DNA of 64,000 nucleotides from Trebonia sp963822615 (GTDB taxonomy: Bacteria > Actinomycetota > Actinomycetes > Streptosporangiales > Streptosporangiaceae), in NCBI GenBank assembly GCA_963822615.1, contig CAWGIM010000030.1:92000-155999 (forward strand). The letters are read 5' to 3'. Made by a program: the position numbers and the translations under genes. Position 1 is the stretch's first letter; the number at the start of each line of letters is the position of its first letter. Of this stretch, positions 1 through 10,578 are shown one piece after another. Below the pieces are notes generated by a model. That model was not told the origin of the DNA, ran no database searches, and saw only the letters and a program-made list of their open reading frames with translations.

Positions 1-3000
1 GCTCGCCTGGGCGGGGTGGTGGCGTGGCCGTTGTCGGCGAAGACCCCGGCGGCGCTGGCGGGGCAGGCGGCGCGGCTGGCGGAGTTCGTGGGCGCCCGGC
101 CTGGCCTGGACCCGGCTGCGGTGGCGGCGGGGCTGGCGGGGCGGAGCGCGTTCGCTGAGCGGGCGGTGGTGACCGGGAGCAGCCGGGCGGAGCTGCTGGG
201 CGGGCTGGCGGCGCTGGCGGCCGGGGAGCCGGCCGCGGGCCTGGTCACCGGGGCGGCGCCGGGTGAGCCGGGCCCGGTGGTGCTGGTTTTCCCGGGTCAG
301 GGCGGTCAGTGGGCGGGGATGGGGGCGGGCTTGTGGGATTGCTGCCCGGCGTTCCGTGAGCGGCTGGCGGCGTGTGATGAGGCGTTCGGGCCGCTGGTGG
401 GGTGGCGGGTCAGTGACGTGCTGCGGGGGGCGGCGGGCGCCCCGCCGCTGGAGCGCCCGGACGTGGTGCAGCCGGCGTTGTTCTCGGTGATGGTGTCGCT
501 GGCGGCGGCCTGGGAGGCGGCCGGTGTTGTCCCGGCGGCGGTGGCGGGGCACTCGCAGGGGGAGATCGCGGCGGCGTGCGTGGCGGGGGTGCTGAGCCTG
601 GGGGACGCGGCGCTGGTGGTCGCGGCCCGCAGCCGGGCGCTGGCCAGGCTGGCCGGGACCGGGGCGATGGCGTCGGTCCGGGCGTCGGAGGAGCTGGCGG
701 CGGAGCTGGCGGCGCGGTGGGCGGGGCGGCTGGCGGTGGGGGTGGTGAACAGCCCGGGGTCGGTGGTGGTGTCGGGTGAGCCGGGGGCGGTGCGGGAGCT
801 GGTGGCGGCGTGCGGGGGGCGGGGGGTTGACGCGCGGCTGCTGGCGGTGGACTACGCGTCGCACTCCCCGCAGGTCGAGCAGGTGGAGCGGGAAGTGGCG
901 CAGGCGCTGGCGGGCATCGCCCCCGGCCCGGGCGCGGTCCCGTTCTACTCGGCGCTGACCGGCGGGCTGCTCGAGGGGACGGCCCTGGACGGGCGGTACT
1001 GGTATGACAGCCTGCGCGGCCAGGTCCGGTTCGACGCCGTGGTCCGGTCCCTGGCCGCGGCCGGGCACGGGGCGTTCGTCGAGGTGTCCCCGCACCCGGT
1101 GCTGACCGCGGCGATCAGCCAGACCCTGGACGAAACCCGGGCCCCCGGCGACCAGGACCGGGCCGGGACTGCCCCGGTTACGGTGACCGGGACGCTGCGC
1201 CGCGGTGACGGCGGCCCGGCCCGGTTCGCCGCCTCGGTCGCCGCCGCCTGGGCGGCGGGCCTGCCGGCTGACTGGGCCGCCCTGGCCGGGCCGGCCGGGC
1301 GGGCGGAGCTGCCCGGGTACGCCTTCCAGCGGCAGCGGTACTGGCTGACCCAGAAGTCACGCGACGTGGGAGCGGCCGGCCTGGACGACGCGGGCGGCCA
1401 CCCGCTGCTCGGCGCGGTGCTCGAGCTGCCCGACGGCAGCGTCGCGGTCACCGGCCGCCTCTCCCTCGCCGACCACCCCTGGCTCGCCGAGCACGTCGTG
1501 CACGGCACCGTGATCGCGCCCGGCACCCTGCTGGCCGAGCTGGCCTGGCACGCGGCCACCCTTGCGGGCTGCCCCGTCATCGAAGACCTCAGCCTGCTCA
1601 CCCCGCTGACCATGCCCGCGGCCGGCGGGATGCAGCTGCGGGTGATAGCAGGCCCGGCCGATCCGGCCCAGCGGCGCACGGTGTCGGTGGCCGCCCGGAT
1701 GGCCCGGTCGGGCGGGGAATGGATCCTGCACGCCGAGGGAACCGCGGGGCCGGGTGAACCGTCAGCCCCGCCTGCCCCGGCGGGCCAGTGGCCACCTGCC
1801 GGGGCGGTTCCGGTCCCGGTCGAGCAGGGCTACGCGCGGCTGGCGGCGGCGGGCTACCAGCACGGCCCGGCATTCCGCGCCGTACGAGCCCTGTGGCGGC
1901 GCGGGGACGAGGTGTTCGCCGAGCTGGCGGCAGATGAGGAGGTCGTCGGCGCGGGGGCCGCGGCTGGCCGGTTCGCGCTGCACCCGGTGCTGCTCGACGC
2001 CGCCCTGCAGAGCGCCGGGATCGGCCGGCCTGGCGCTGGCGGCCGCGGGCGAGGGCGAGCTGCTGGTCCCCTTCGCCTGGACCAGCCTGGCCATCGGCCC
2101 GGGCGCGGCCGGGGTACTGCGGGCCACCGTAGCCCCGGCGGGCAGTGCGGCGGTCTCGGTCACGGTTACCGACGCCGCCGGGTCGATCGCCGCCCAGGCC
2201 GGCCAGGTGCGGTTCCGGCCGGTCAGCGCGCAGCAGGTCGCCGGGGCCGGGAACGACCGGGGACTGCTGACCCTGGACTGGGTCCCGATCCCGGTCGCGC
2301 TGCCAGCAGGCCTGGACGCCGTGCAGGCCCCGCGGCTGGCCGAGGTCACCCCGCAAGACAGCGGAGACCCGCCCGTCATGGTCCGGGATACCTGCGCCAG
2401 CACGCTGCGAATCGTGCAGGACTGGCTGGAATCGCCCGCGCCCGCCGAGCAGCCGCTGGCCGTCGTCACCCGCGGCGCCGTCGCCGCGCTCCCCGGAGAC
2501 GCGGCCACGGCCGGCCTCGCCGGGCTGGCTGCCGCGGCAGCCTGGGGCCTGGTCCGGTCGGCGCAGGCCGAGCAGCCGGGCCGGCTGGTGCTGGTCGACA
2601 CCGACGGGTCGGCCGGGCCGGACCAACTGCGAGCCGCGGCCGCCTCCGGCGAGCCGGAGCTCGCCATCCGGGGCGGGCAGGTGCTGGTCCCGAGGCTGCG
2701 CTACGGCCCAGCGGGCGACGTGCTCTCCCCGCCCGCCGGCTCCCCGGCCTGGCGGCTGACCGTGACCGAGCCCGGCACCCTGGACGGGCTGGCGCTCGCA
2801 GATGACCCCGGGGCGCTGGCCCCGCTCGGCCCGGGCCAGGTCCGGGTCGCGGTCCGCGCGACCGGGATCAACTTCCGCGATGTCGTCGTCGCGCTCGGGA
2901 TGAACCCCGGGCTCGGCACCCGCATCGGCGACGAGGGGGCCGGGACCGTCATCGAGACCGCCTCCGACGTCACCGGGCTCACCATCGGTGACCGGGTGAC

Positions 3001-6000
3001 CGGCATCATCGCCGCCGGCATGGGACCGGTCGCGGTGACCGACCACCGCGTGCTGGTCAAGATCCCGGCCGGGTGGTCCTTCGCCCAGGCGGCCGGCGTC
3101 CCGGCGGTCTTCCTGACCGCCTATTACGGGCTGGCCGGGCTGACCCGGCTCCAGCCCGGCCAGTCGGTGCTGGTGCACGCGGGCGCGGGCGGGGTGGGGA
3201 TGGCGGCGATCCAGCTGGCCCGGTACCGGGGGGCGGAGGTGTTCGCGACGGCGAGCCCGGGCAAGTGGGGGGCGCTGCGGGCGCTGGGGGTGGCGGATGA
3301 CCATATTGCCTCGTCCCGGTCGGCGGGGTTCGAGGAGGCGTTCCGGGCGGTGGCGGGCGGGCGCGGGGTGGACGTGGTGCTTAACTCCCTGACCGGGGAG
3401 CTGACCGACGCGTCGCTGCGGCTGCTGGCCGATGGCGGCCAGTTCATCGAGATGGGCAAGGCCGACATCCGCGACCCTCAGGTGGTGGCGCGCGACCACC
3501 CCGGGCGGACCTACCAGGTGCTCGACCTGACCGCGGTCAGCCTGGACGACACCGGGCGGATGCTCGGCGAGCTGCTGCCGCTGTTCGCGGCGGGGGCACT
3601 GCAGCCGCTGCCGGTGACGGCGTGGGACATACGCCAGGCCCCGGAGGCGTTCCGGTTCATCAGCCAGGGACGGCACACCGGCAAGCTGGTACTGACCATG
3701 CCGCCGTCGCGGCCCGGCCCCGGCCTTCCCCGGAGCGGGCCGGTGCTGGTCACCGGCGGGACCGGGACCCTCGGCGGCGTGCTGTGCCGCCACCTGGCCG
3801 CCGAGCGCGCGGTCAGCGACCTGGTGCTGGCCTCGCGCCAGGGACCAGGCGCCCCCGGAGCGGCCGCGCTGGCGGCCGAACTGGCCGGGGCCGGGGCCGA
3901 CACCCGGGTGGCGGCCGTCGACGTGTCCAGCCGGCCCGCGCTGGCCGGGTTGCTCAGCTGGGCCGCGGGCCCGGGACAGTCACCGCTGGCCGGGGTAGTG
4001 CACTGCGCCGGGGCTCTCGACGACGGCGCGATCAGGTCGCTGACCGCGCAACGGTTCGACGCGGTGCTGGGCCCGAAGGCCGACGCCGCCTGGCACCTGC
4101 ACGAGCTGACGGCCGGCCTCGACCTGGACCTGTTCGCCCTGTTCTCCTCGACCGCCGGGACGCTGGGCGGCGCCGGGCAGGGGAACTACGCGGCGGGCAA
4201 CGCGTTCCTCGATCGCCTGGCCGCCTGGCGGCGGGCCCAGGGCCTGCCCGCGGTCTCGCTGGCCTGGGGATTCTGGGAACAGGCCTCCGGCTTGACCGGC
4301 CACCTCGGCCAGCGGGACCTGGCCCGGCTGCGGCGCGCCGGGATCGTGCCCATGACCTCGGCCGAAGGAATGGAGCTGTTCGACGCGGGAACCGCCAGCC
4401 CCGCCCCGGCGGTGGTGGCGGCGCGACTGGACCCGGCCGCGCTGGCCGCCCAGGCCCGGACCCGGACGCTGCCCGCGATGCTGGCCGGCCTGGTCCGGGG
4501 CGCGCCCGCGCCGGCGCCGGCGGCCGGGCGGCGGCGGCCTGGCGGGGCGGCTGGCGGGGCTGGACGGTGAGGGGCGGCGGCGGCTGCTGCTTGAGGTGGT
4601 GCGGGGTCAGGCGGCGGCGGTGCTGGGGCACGGCGGCCCGGGCGGGGTGGTTGCGGAGCGTGCTTTCCGCGACCTCGGATTCGACTCGCTGACGGCGGTT
4701 GAGCTGCGGAACCGGCTGGGCGGGGTGACGGGGCTGCGGCTGCCGGCCACGGTGGTGTTCGATTACCCGACGCCGGCCGTGCTGGCGGCTTACCTGCTGG
4801 CCCGGCTGGTCCCGGAAACCGCCCCGGCCCAGCCGGACGCCGCGGCCCTCGCCGTCCGCGGCCCGGATGCCGCCGACCCGGCCGCCAGCGGCACCGAGCC
4901 GCTGGCGGTGGTGGGGATCGGCTGCCGGTTCCCCGGCGGCGCCGGTTCCGCCGAGGAGCTGTGGGAGCTGGTCGCGGGCGGGGTCGACGCGATCGGTGAG
5001 TTCCCCGTTGACCGGGGGTGGGACGCGGCGGGCGGGTCGTATGCCCGGCGGGGCGGTTTCGTGTATGACGCGGCGGGGTTCGATGCGGGGTTCTTCGGTA
5101 TCAGCCCGCGGGAGGCGCTGGCGATGGACCCGCAGCAGCGGCTGCTGCTGGAGTGCGCGTGGCAGGCGCTGGAGGACGCCGGGATCGACCCGGCTACCCT
5201 GCGCGGCAGCGACACCGGGGTGTTCGCCGGGGTGGTCAGCCAGGACTACGGGCCACGAGACGGCCAGCCGGGTGACGCGGGCGGGTTCGGGCTGACCGGC
5301 GGGATGGCCAGCGTCGCCTCGGGCCGGGTGTCGTACGTGCTGGGCCTGGAGGGCCCGGCCGTGAGCGTGGACACCGCGTGCTCCTCGTCGCTGGTCGCGC
5401 TGCACCTGGCGGCCCAGTCGCTGCGCCGCCGCGAGTGCTCACTCGCCCTCGTCGGCGGGGTCGCGGTACTGGTCTCGCCCGCCGGGTTCACCGAGTTCGC
5501 CCGGCAGGGCGGGCTCGCGTCCGACGGCCGCTGCAAGCCGTTCTCGGCTGCCGCCGACGGCACCGGCTGGGGTGAGGGCGTCGGCCTGCTGGTCCTGGAG
5601 CGGTTGTCGGACGCGCTGCGCAACCGGCGGCGGATCCTCGGCGTGGTCCGCGGCAGCGCGGTCAACCAGGACGGGGCGTCCAACGGGCTTGTCCGCGCCG
5701 AACGGCCCTTCTCAGGAACGGGTGATCCGCTCTGCCCTGGCCGACGCGCGCCTGGGGACGGCGGACGTGGACCTGGTGGAGGCGCACGGGACCGGGACGA
5801 CCCTGGGTGACCCGATCGAGGCCGGGGCCCTGCTGGCGACTTACGGGCAGGGCCGCCCGGAGGGCGACCCGCTGTGGCTGGGGTCGGTGAAGTCGAATAT
5901 CGGGCACGCGCAGGCGGCGGCCGGGGTGGCCGGGGTGATCAAGGTGCTGATGGCGCTGCGGCACCAGCGGATGCCGGCGACGCTGCATGCCGGCGTGCCG

Positions 6001-9000
6001 TCGAGGCACGTGGACTGGGACAGCGGGCGGGTCAGCCTGCTGGCCGAGGCGCGTGACTGGAGCCGGCAGGCAGGCCGGGTGCGGCGGGCGGGGGTGTCCT
6101 CGTTCGGGATCAGCGGCACCAACGCCCACGTGATCATCGAGGAACCGCCCGGGCTGGTCGCCGGGCCGGCCGCGCCCGGGGAACCGCCCGCGGCGGCGGT
6201 CGCTGAGCTGGCCTCTCCCGCCGACCCACCCCCTCCGGCGGGAGAGGCCACCGAGCCGCTGCTCGGCGGCGGGGTGGTGGCGTGGCCGTTGTCGGCGAAG
6301 ACCCCGGCGGCGCTGGCGGGGCAGGCGGCGCGGCTGGCGGAGTTCGTGGGCGCCCGGCCTGGCCTGGACCCGGCTGCGGTGGCGGCGGGGCTGGCGGGGC
6401 GGAGCGCGTTCGCTGAGCGGGCGGTGGTGACCGGGAGCAGCCGGGCGGAGCTGCTGGGCGGGCTGGCGGCGCTGGCGGCCGGGGAGCCGGCCGCGGGCCT
6501 GGTCACCGGGGCGGCGCCGGGTGAGCCGGGGCTGGTGGCGTTCGTGTTCCCGGGCCAGGGGTCGCAGCGGCCGGGGGCGGGGGCGGAGCTGTACGCGGCG
6601 TCGCGGTTGTTCGCCGGGTCGGTGGATGAGGTGTGCGACTTGTTCGCGGGGCTGCTGGGGCGGCCGCTGCGGGACGTGATGTTCGCCGCCCCGGGCAGTG
6701 ACCTGGCCGGGCTGCTGGACCAGACCGCCTACGCCCAGGCGGCCCTGCTGGCGCTGGAGGTGTCGCTGGCCCGGCTGCTGGAGGCGCTGGGGATCCGCCC
6801 GGGGCTGGCGGCCGGGCACTCGGTCGGGGAGGTCGCCGCCGCGCAGGTGGCCGGGGTGATGAGCCTGCCGGACGCGGTGGCGCTGGTGGCGGCGCGGGGG
6901 CGGCTGATGCAGGCGCTGCCGGCGGGCGGGGCGATGGCGGCGGTGCAGGCGGCGGAGGAGGAGGTGGTCCCGCTGCTGGCCGGGCGGGAGGACCAGGCCG
7001 CGGTGGCCGCGGTCAACGGCCCGGCCTCGGTGGTCGTCTCCGGCACCGAGGCGGTGGTGACGGAGATCGCGGAGGCGCTGACGGCTCGGGGGCGGCGGAC
7101 GCGGCGGCTGCGGGTGAGCCACGCGTTCCACTCCCCGCTGATGGACCCGATGCTCGCCGAGTTCGCCGAGCACGCGGCCCGGGTGGAGTTCGCGGTGCCG
7201 CGGATCCCCCTCGCCGCCGGGGTGACGGGGCAGCTGGTGGCGGGCACCGAGATGTGCAGCGCCGATTACTGGGTGGACAACGTGCGGCGGCCGGTGCGGT
7301 TCGGTGCCGCGGTGCGGGCGCTGCGGGCGGCGGGCGCGGGGATCATCTGCGAGGTCGGCCCGGGGCAGGCGCTGTCGGCCAGCGCGCGGGAGGTACTGGA
7401 CTCTGACGGGCCGGTGGTGGCCGGGCCGGTGCTGCGCCGGGGCCGCCCCGAGCCGCTGGCCGTCGCCGCCGCCGCCGGGGAGGTCTTTACCCGGGGCGGC
7501 GCGGTGCGCTGGCCCGCCGCGGCCAGCCCGGCGGCCGGGCTGCCGGGGTACGCGTTCCAGCGGGAGCGGTTCTGGCTGGCCCGCCCGGCCGCCGACGTGG
7601 CCTCGGCCGGGCTCGCGGCCGGGGCCCACCCGCTGATCGCGGCGGTCGCCGAGCTGGCCGACGGGCAGGGCTGGGTCCTGTCGGGGCGGCTCGCCGCCGG
7701 CGCCGAGGGCTGGCTGGCCGACCACGTCATCGGCGGCCTGGCGGTCGTGCCGGGCACCGCCGTCACCGAGCTGGCGCTGCAGGCCGCGGAGGCGGCCGGC
7801 TGCGGCGGGATCGCGGAGCTGGTCCTGGAGGCGCCGCTGCTGGTGCCCGGGTCCGGCGCGGTCGCCGTCCAGGTCCAGGTCGGCCCGGCCGGACCCGACG
7901 GGCAGCGCCCGGTGAGCGTCCACTCCCGCCAGCAGGATGACGAGTTCGGCCAGTGGCGCCGCCACGCGGCCGGCACCCTCGCCGCCGAGCCCGCCCCCGA
8001 GCCGGCCGCGGCCGTGTTCACCGCCTGGCCGCCCGCGGGCGCGGTGCCGCTGCCGGTTGACGACTTCTACCCGCGGATGGCCGCGGCCGGGGCGCATTAC
8101 GGGCCCTCGTTCCTCGGCCTGCGGGCCGGCTGGCGCCGCGGGCAGGACCTGTTCGCGGAGGTAGCGCTCCCGGCCGGCACCGAGCCCGGGCGGTGGGCAA
8201 TCCACCCGGCCCTGCTCGACGCCGCCCTCCAGGCCGGGGGCCTGCTGGAAGAAGGGGGCGAGCTGCGGGCCGCGGTCCCGTTCTCCTGGACCGGGGTGAG
8301 CATGCGGGCGGGCCGCCCGCGGGCGCTGCGGGTCAGGATCAGCCCGCACGGCGCGGGCCGGTTCACCGTCACCTGCGCCGACCCGGCGGGCACGGTCGTG
8401 TTCAGCGCCGCCTCGCTGGCCCTGCGCCCGCTGGACGGCGGCTGGCTGGCCGCCCGCGGCGGCGCCGGGACCCTGCTCACCCTCAACTGGCACCCCGACC
8501 CCAACCTCACCAGCCCAACCCTCGCCGACCCGGCTAGCCCTAACGGCTCGGCTAGCCCTAACGGCTCGGCTAGCCCCAACGGCTCGGCTAGCCCTAACGG
8601 CTCGACCGGGCTGGCCGGCACCGCCGGCTGGGCGGTCCTCGGGCAGCGCGAACTGCCAAGGCCACTGGCCAGGCTGCCGCGCTTCGCCGACGTGGCCGCC
8701 CTGGCCGCGGCGCCGCCGCCGCCGGTGGTGCTGCTGCCCGCGGGCGAGGCCTGGCAGCAGCCGGCCGAGACCGCCGATGACCAGCCACAACGAGTACGAG
8801 CGGCGGCAACTGAGGTGCTAACGGTCATCCAGCAGTGGCTGGAGCGCGATGAGCTGGCCGGCTCCCGGCTGCTGGTGCTGACCCAGCGGGCCGTGGCGTT
8901 CCCGGACGAGGGATCAGGCGACCAGGCCGGACCCGGCCCCGGCGAGCCGACCGTGGATGGCCCCGGAGACCTGGCCGCGCGCGGGCCGGCCGGCCCGACC

Positions 9001-10578
9001 GGACCGGCACCGGGTGACCCGGTGGCCCATGACCTGGCCGACCTGGCCGGGGCGGCGGTGTGGGGGCTGGTGCGGTCGGCGCAGTCGGAGCACCCGGGGC
9101 GTCTGGTGCTGGCCGACGTCGACGGCGCCGGCCAGTCGCTGGCCGCCCTGCCCGCGCTGCTCGAGTCGGGTGAGCCGCAGGCGGTGGTCCGCGGCGGGCG
9201 GGTGCTGCTGCCGCGGCTGGAGCCTGCGGGTTCGGGGTCGGCGGCGGCGCCCGGGCAGGTCGCCGCGGGCGGTGCGGGGGTGGCTGGTGGGCTGGTGCTG
9301 GTGACGGGGGGGACGGGGACGCTGGGGGGGCTGGTAGCAGGGCACGTGGCGGCGGCGTACGGGGCAGGCGGGCTGGTGCTGGTGTCGCGGCGGGGGCCGG
9401 GGGCGCCGGGGGCGGCGGGGCTGGCGGCGGGGCTGGCAGGTGCGGGCGCGGGGGCGGCGGTGTTCGCGGCCGACGTGTCGGTGCGGGGGCAGGTGGCGGC
9501 GGTGCTGGGCCGGGTGCGGGAGCTGGGGCGGCTGGCGGGGGTGGTGCACTGCGCGGGGGTGATTGATGACGGGGCGGTGGGGTCGCTGAGTCCGGGGCGG
9601 CTGGGGGCGGTGCTGGGGGCGAAGGCGGATGGGGCGTGGTTTTTGCATGAGCTGACGGCGGGGGACGGGCTGGGGTTGTTCGCGTTGTTCTCGTCGGCGT
9701 CGGGGGTGTTCGGGGCGCCGGGGCAGGGGGGGTACGCGGCGGCGAATGCGTTCTTGGACGGGCTGGCGGCGCGGCGGCGGGCGGGGGGGCTGGCGGGGGT
9801 GTCGCTGGCGTGGGGGTTGTGGGAGCCGGGCAGTGCGCTGACGGCGGGGTTGTCGCGGGCGGACCGGGTGCGGGCGGGGCGGTCGGGGGTGGGGGCGCTG
9901 GGGGCGGGGGACGGTCTGGCGCTGCTGGATGAGGCGCTGGCGGGTGAGCGGGCGGTGGTGGTGCCGTTGCGGCTGGATCCGGTGGCGTTGCGGGCGGGGG
10001 GGCCGGGGGTGCCGCGGCTGCTGGCCCGCCTGGCCGGGCCTGCCCAGCCGGCACCACCACCAGCCCGGCCAGCCTGGCTACCCGCCTGGCCGGCCTCGAC
10101 CACGACCAGGCCGTCCAGGTCACCACCGACCTGGTCGCCAGCCACACCGCAGCCATCCTCGGCTACTCCGATGCCATCGAGCCCGCCCAGACCTTCCGCG
10201 ACCTGGGAATCGACTCGCTCTCCGCGGTCGAGCTGCGGAACCAGCTCGGCAGCGCGGCCGGCCTGCAACTACCCGCGACCCTGGTCTTCGACTACCCCTC
10301 GCCCCGGCTGCTGGCCGAGTACCTGCTCGGCCAGGCTCAGCCCCGATACCGCCGCCGCCGCCCGGCCCGACGACGGGGAGGCGGAAATCCGCGCGGCCCT
10401 CGCCACGATCCCGCTGAGCCGGCTGCGCGCGGCCGGCGTGATGGAGCTCCTGCGGGAGCTGACCGGCCTGGACGGCTCCGGCGACCCGCCCGCGGCGGGC
10501 ACCGACGACGCGATCGACGACATGGACACCGAAGCCCTCATCAACCTGACGCTAGCTGAATCGGAGGGACACGAATGA
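1..10578 (+). CDS. Modular type I PKS, protein 1 (5'-truncated by the window; modules A and B)
   Basis: The sequence opens inside a KS-AT linker. Module A then runs AT (about 285-1240), DH (1395-2250), ER (2790-3700), KR (3735-4290) and ACP (4590-4800). Module B runs KS (4900-6150), AT (6540-7500), DH (7625-8440), KR (9285-9990) and ACP (10130-10340). The chain ends in a C-terminal docking segment rich in Asp and Leu. Catalytic motifs are present: AT GHSQG with YASH in A (methylmalonyl type), GHSVG with HAFH in B (malonyl type), DH HxxxGxxxxP in both, ER LVHAGAGGVG, KS DTACSSS and ACP GFDSL/GIDSL. The reading frame breaks near 2030, 4530, 5695, 10055 and 10335, with homology continuing each time in another frame. 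The stop overlaps the next start as ATGA. The product is a growing polyketide chain passed to protein 2. Confidence 0.93.
10..272 (+). repeat. Duplicate of 6268-6530 (KS-AT linker of modules A and B)
   Basis: 263 bases of the KS-AT linker match those of module B at offset 6258. Directly after position 272 the match switches to module C, so module A is a mosaic. Confidence 0.85.
276..1106 (+). repeat. Long duplicate of 12331-13161 (AT of modules A and C)
   Basis: By line-by-line reading these 831 bases match 12331-13161 (offset 12055) with no difference found. They cover most of the methylmalonyl AT. The identity ends abruptly on both sides, which suggests recent gene conversion or an assembly artefact. 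Confidence 0.85.
4536..4801 (+). repeat. Duplicate of 16593-16858 (ACP of modules A and C)
   Basis: 266 bases covering the ACP match at offset 12057. After a short divergent linker, the start of the next KS (about 4882-5180 and 16929-17225) is again nearly identical. Confidence 0.8.
6268..6530 (+). repeat. Duplicate of 10-272 (KS-AT linker of module B)
   Basis: Partner of the linker block in module A. After 6530 the sequence becomes the malonyl-type AT shared with module D. Confidence 0.85.
6571..7384 (+). repeat. Near-identical to 18555-19367 (malonyl AT of modules B and D)
   Basis: The two malonyl ATs agree over about 0.8 kb with only scattered single-base differences and one frame-breaking indel near 19045 in the module D copy. 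Confidence 0.75.
8533..8604 (+). repeat. 18-bp tandem repeat, four copies, in the DH-KR linker
   Basis: Four in-frame copies of an 18-bp unit, one with a single C for T change, encode ASPNGS four times. The array sits in the unstructured linker between the DH and KR regions of module B. The corresponding linker of module D, otherwise very similar, lacks the array, so it expanded after the modules were duplicated. Confidence 0.9.
9537..10037 (+). repeat. Duplicate of 21399-21899 (KR of modules B and D)
   Basis: 501 bases match at offset 11862 with no difference found. They cover the C-terminal half of the KR and the start of the KR-ACP linker. The block has unusual codon use, with very many GGG and GCG codons and long G-runs. 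Confidence 0.85.
10563..10567 (+). promoter_or_regulatory. Ribosome binding site of PKS protein 2
   Basis: A GGAGG lies 7 bases before the ATG at 10575 and inside the end of PKS protein 1. With the ATGA stop/start overlap it supports translational coupling and fixes the start. Confidence 0.75.

Larger units (their letters stand above)
1..4800 (+). other. PKS module A: (KS outside)-AT(mm)-DH-ER-KR-ACP
   Basis: This is a fully reducing module. The YASH motif in the AT predicts methylmalonyl-CoA. The DH keeps HVVHGTVIAP and the DAALQ aspartate. The ER has the nucleotide-binding LVHAGAGGVG loop. The KR has the TGGTGTLGG loop, an LDD motif (B-type) and the Ser-Tyr-Asn set (FSS, GNYAAGN). It should add CH(CH3)-CO and reduce the preceding beta-carbon to CH2. 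The KS lies left of position 1. Confidence 0.85.
4880..10340 (+). other. PKS module B: KS-AT(malonyl)-DH-KR-ACP
   Basis: The KS has the active Cys (DTACSSS) and both histidines (EAHGTGT, KSNIGHA). The AT has GHSVG and HAFH, so malonyl-CoA is predicted. The DH has HVIGGLAVVP. No ER lies between DH and KR. The KR has IDD (B-type) and GGYAAAN. The ACP serine (GIDSL, about 10203-10217) is read only in a frame shifted by two compensating breaks. The expected outcome is a double bond in the chain. Confidence 0.85.

Noticed and set aside
8533..8604. Short tandem repeats as a CRISPR-like array
   Set aside because: Units are contiguous, without spacers, in frame and inside a PKS linker; no cas genes are present.
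5662..8790. Very long open frame on the minus strand (over 1,000 codons) opposite the PKS
   Set aside because: Its translation is low-complexity Arg/Pro/Gly/His sequence without any domain. It mirrors the real PKS frame, as expected in very GC-rich DNA. The same applies to long opposite frames at 1598-3793, 16380-19232 and 24379-26988.
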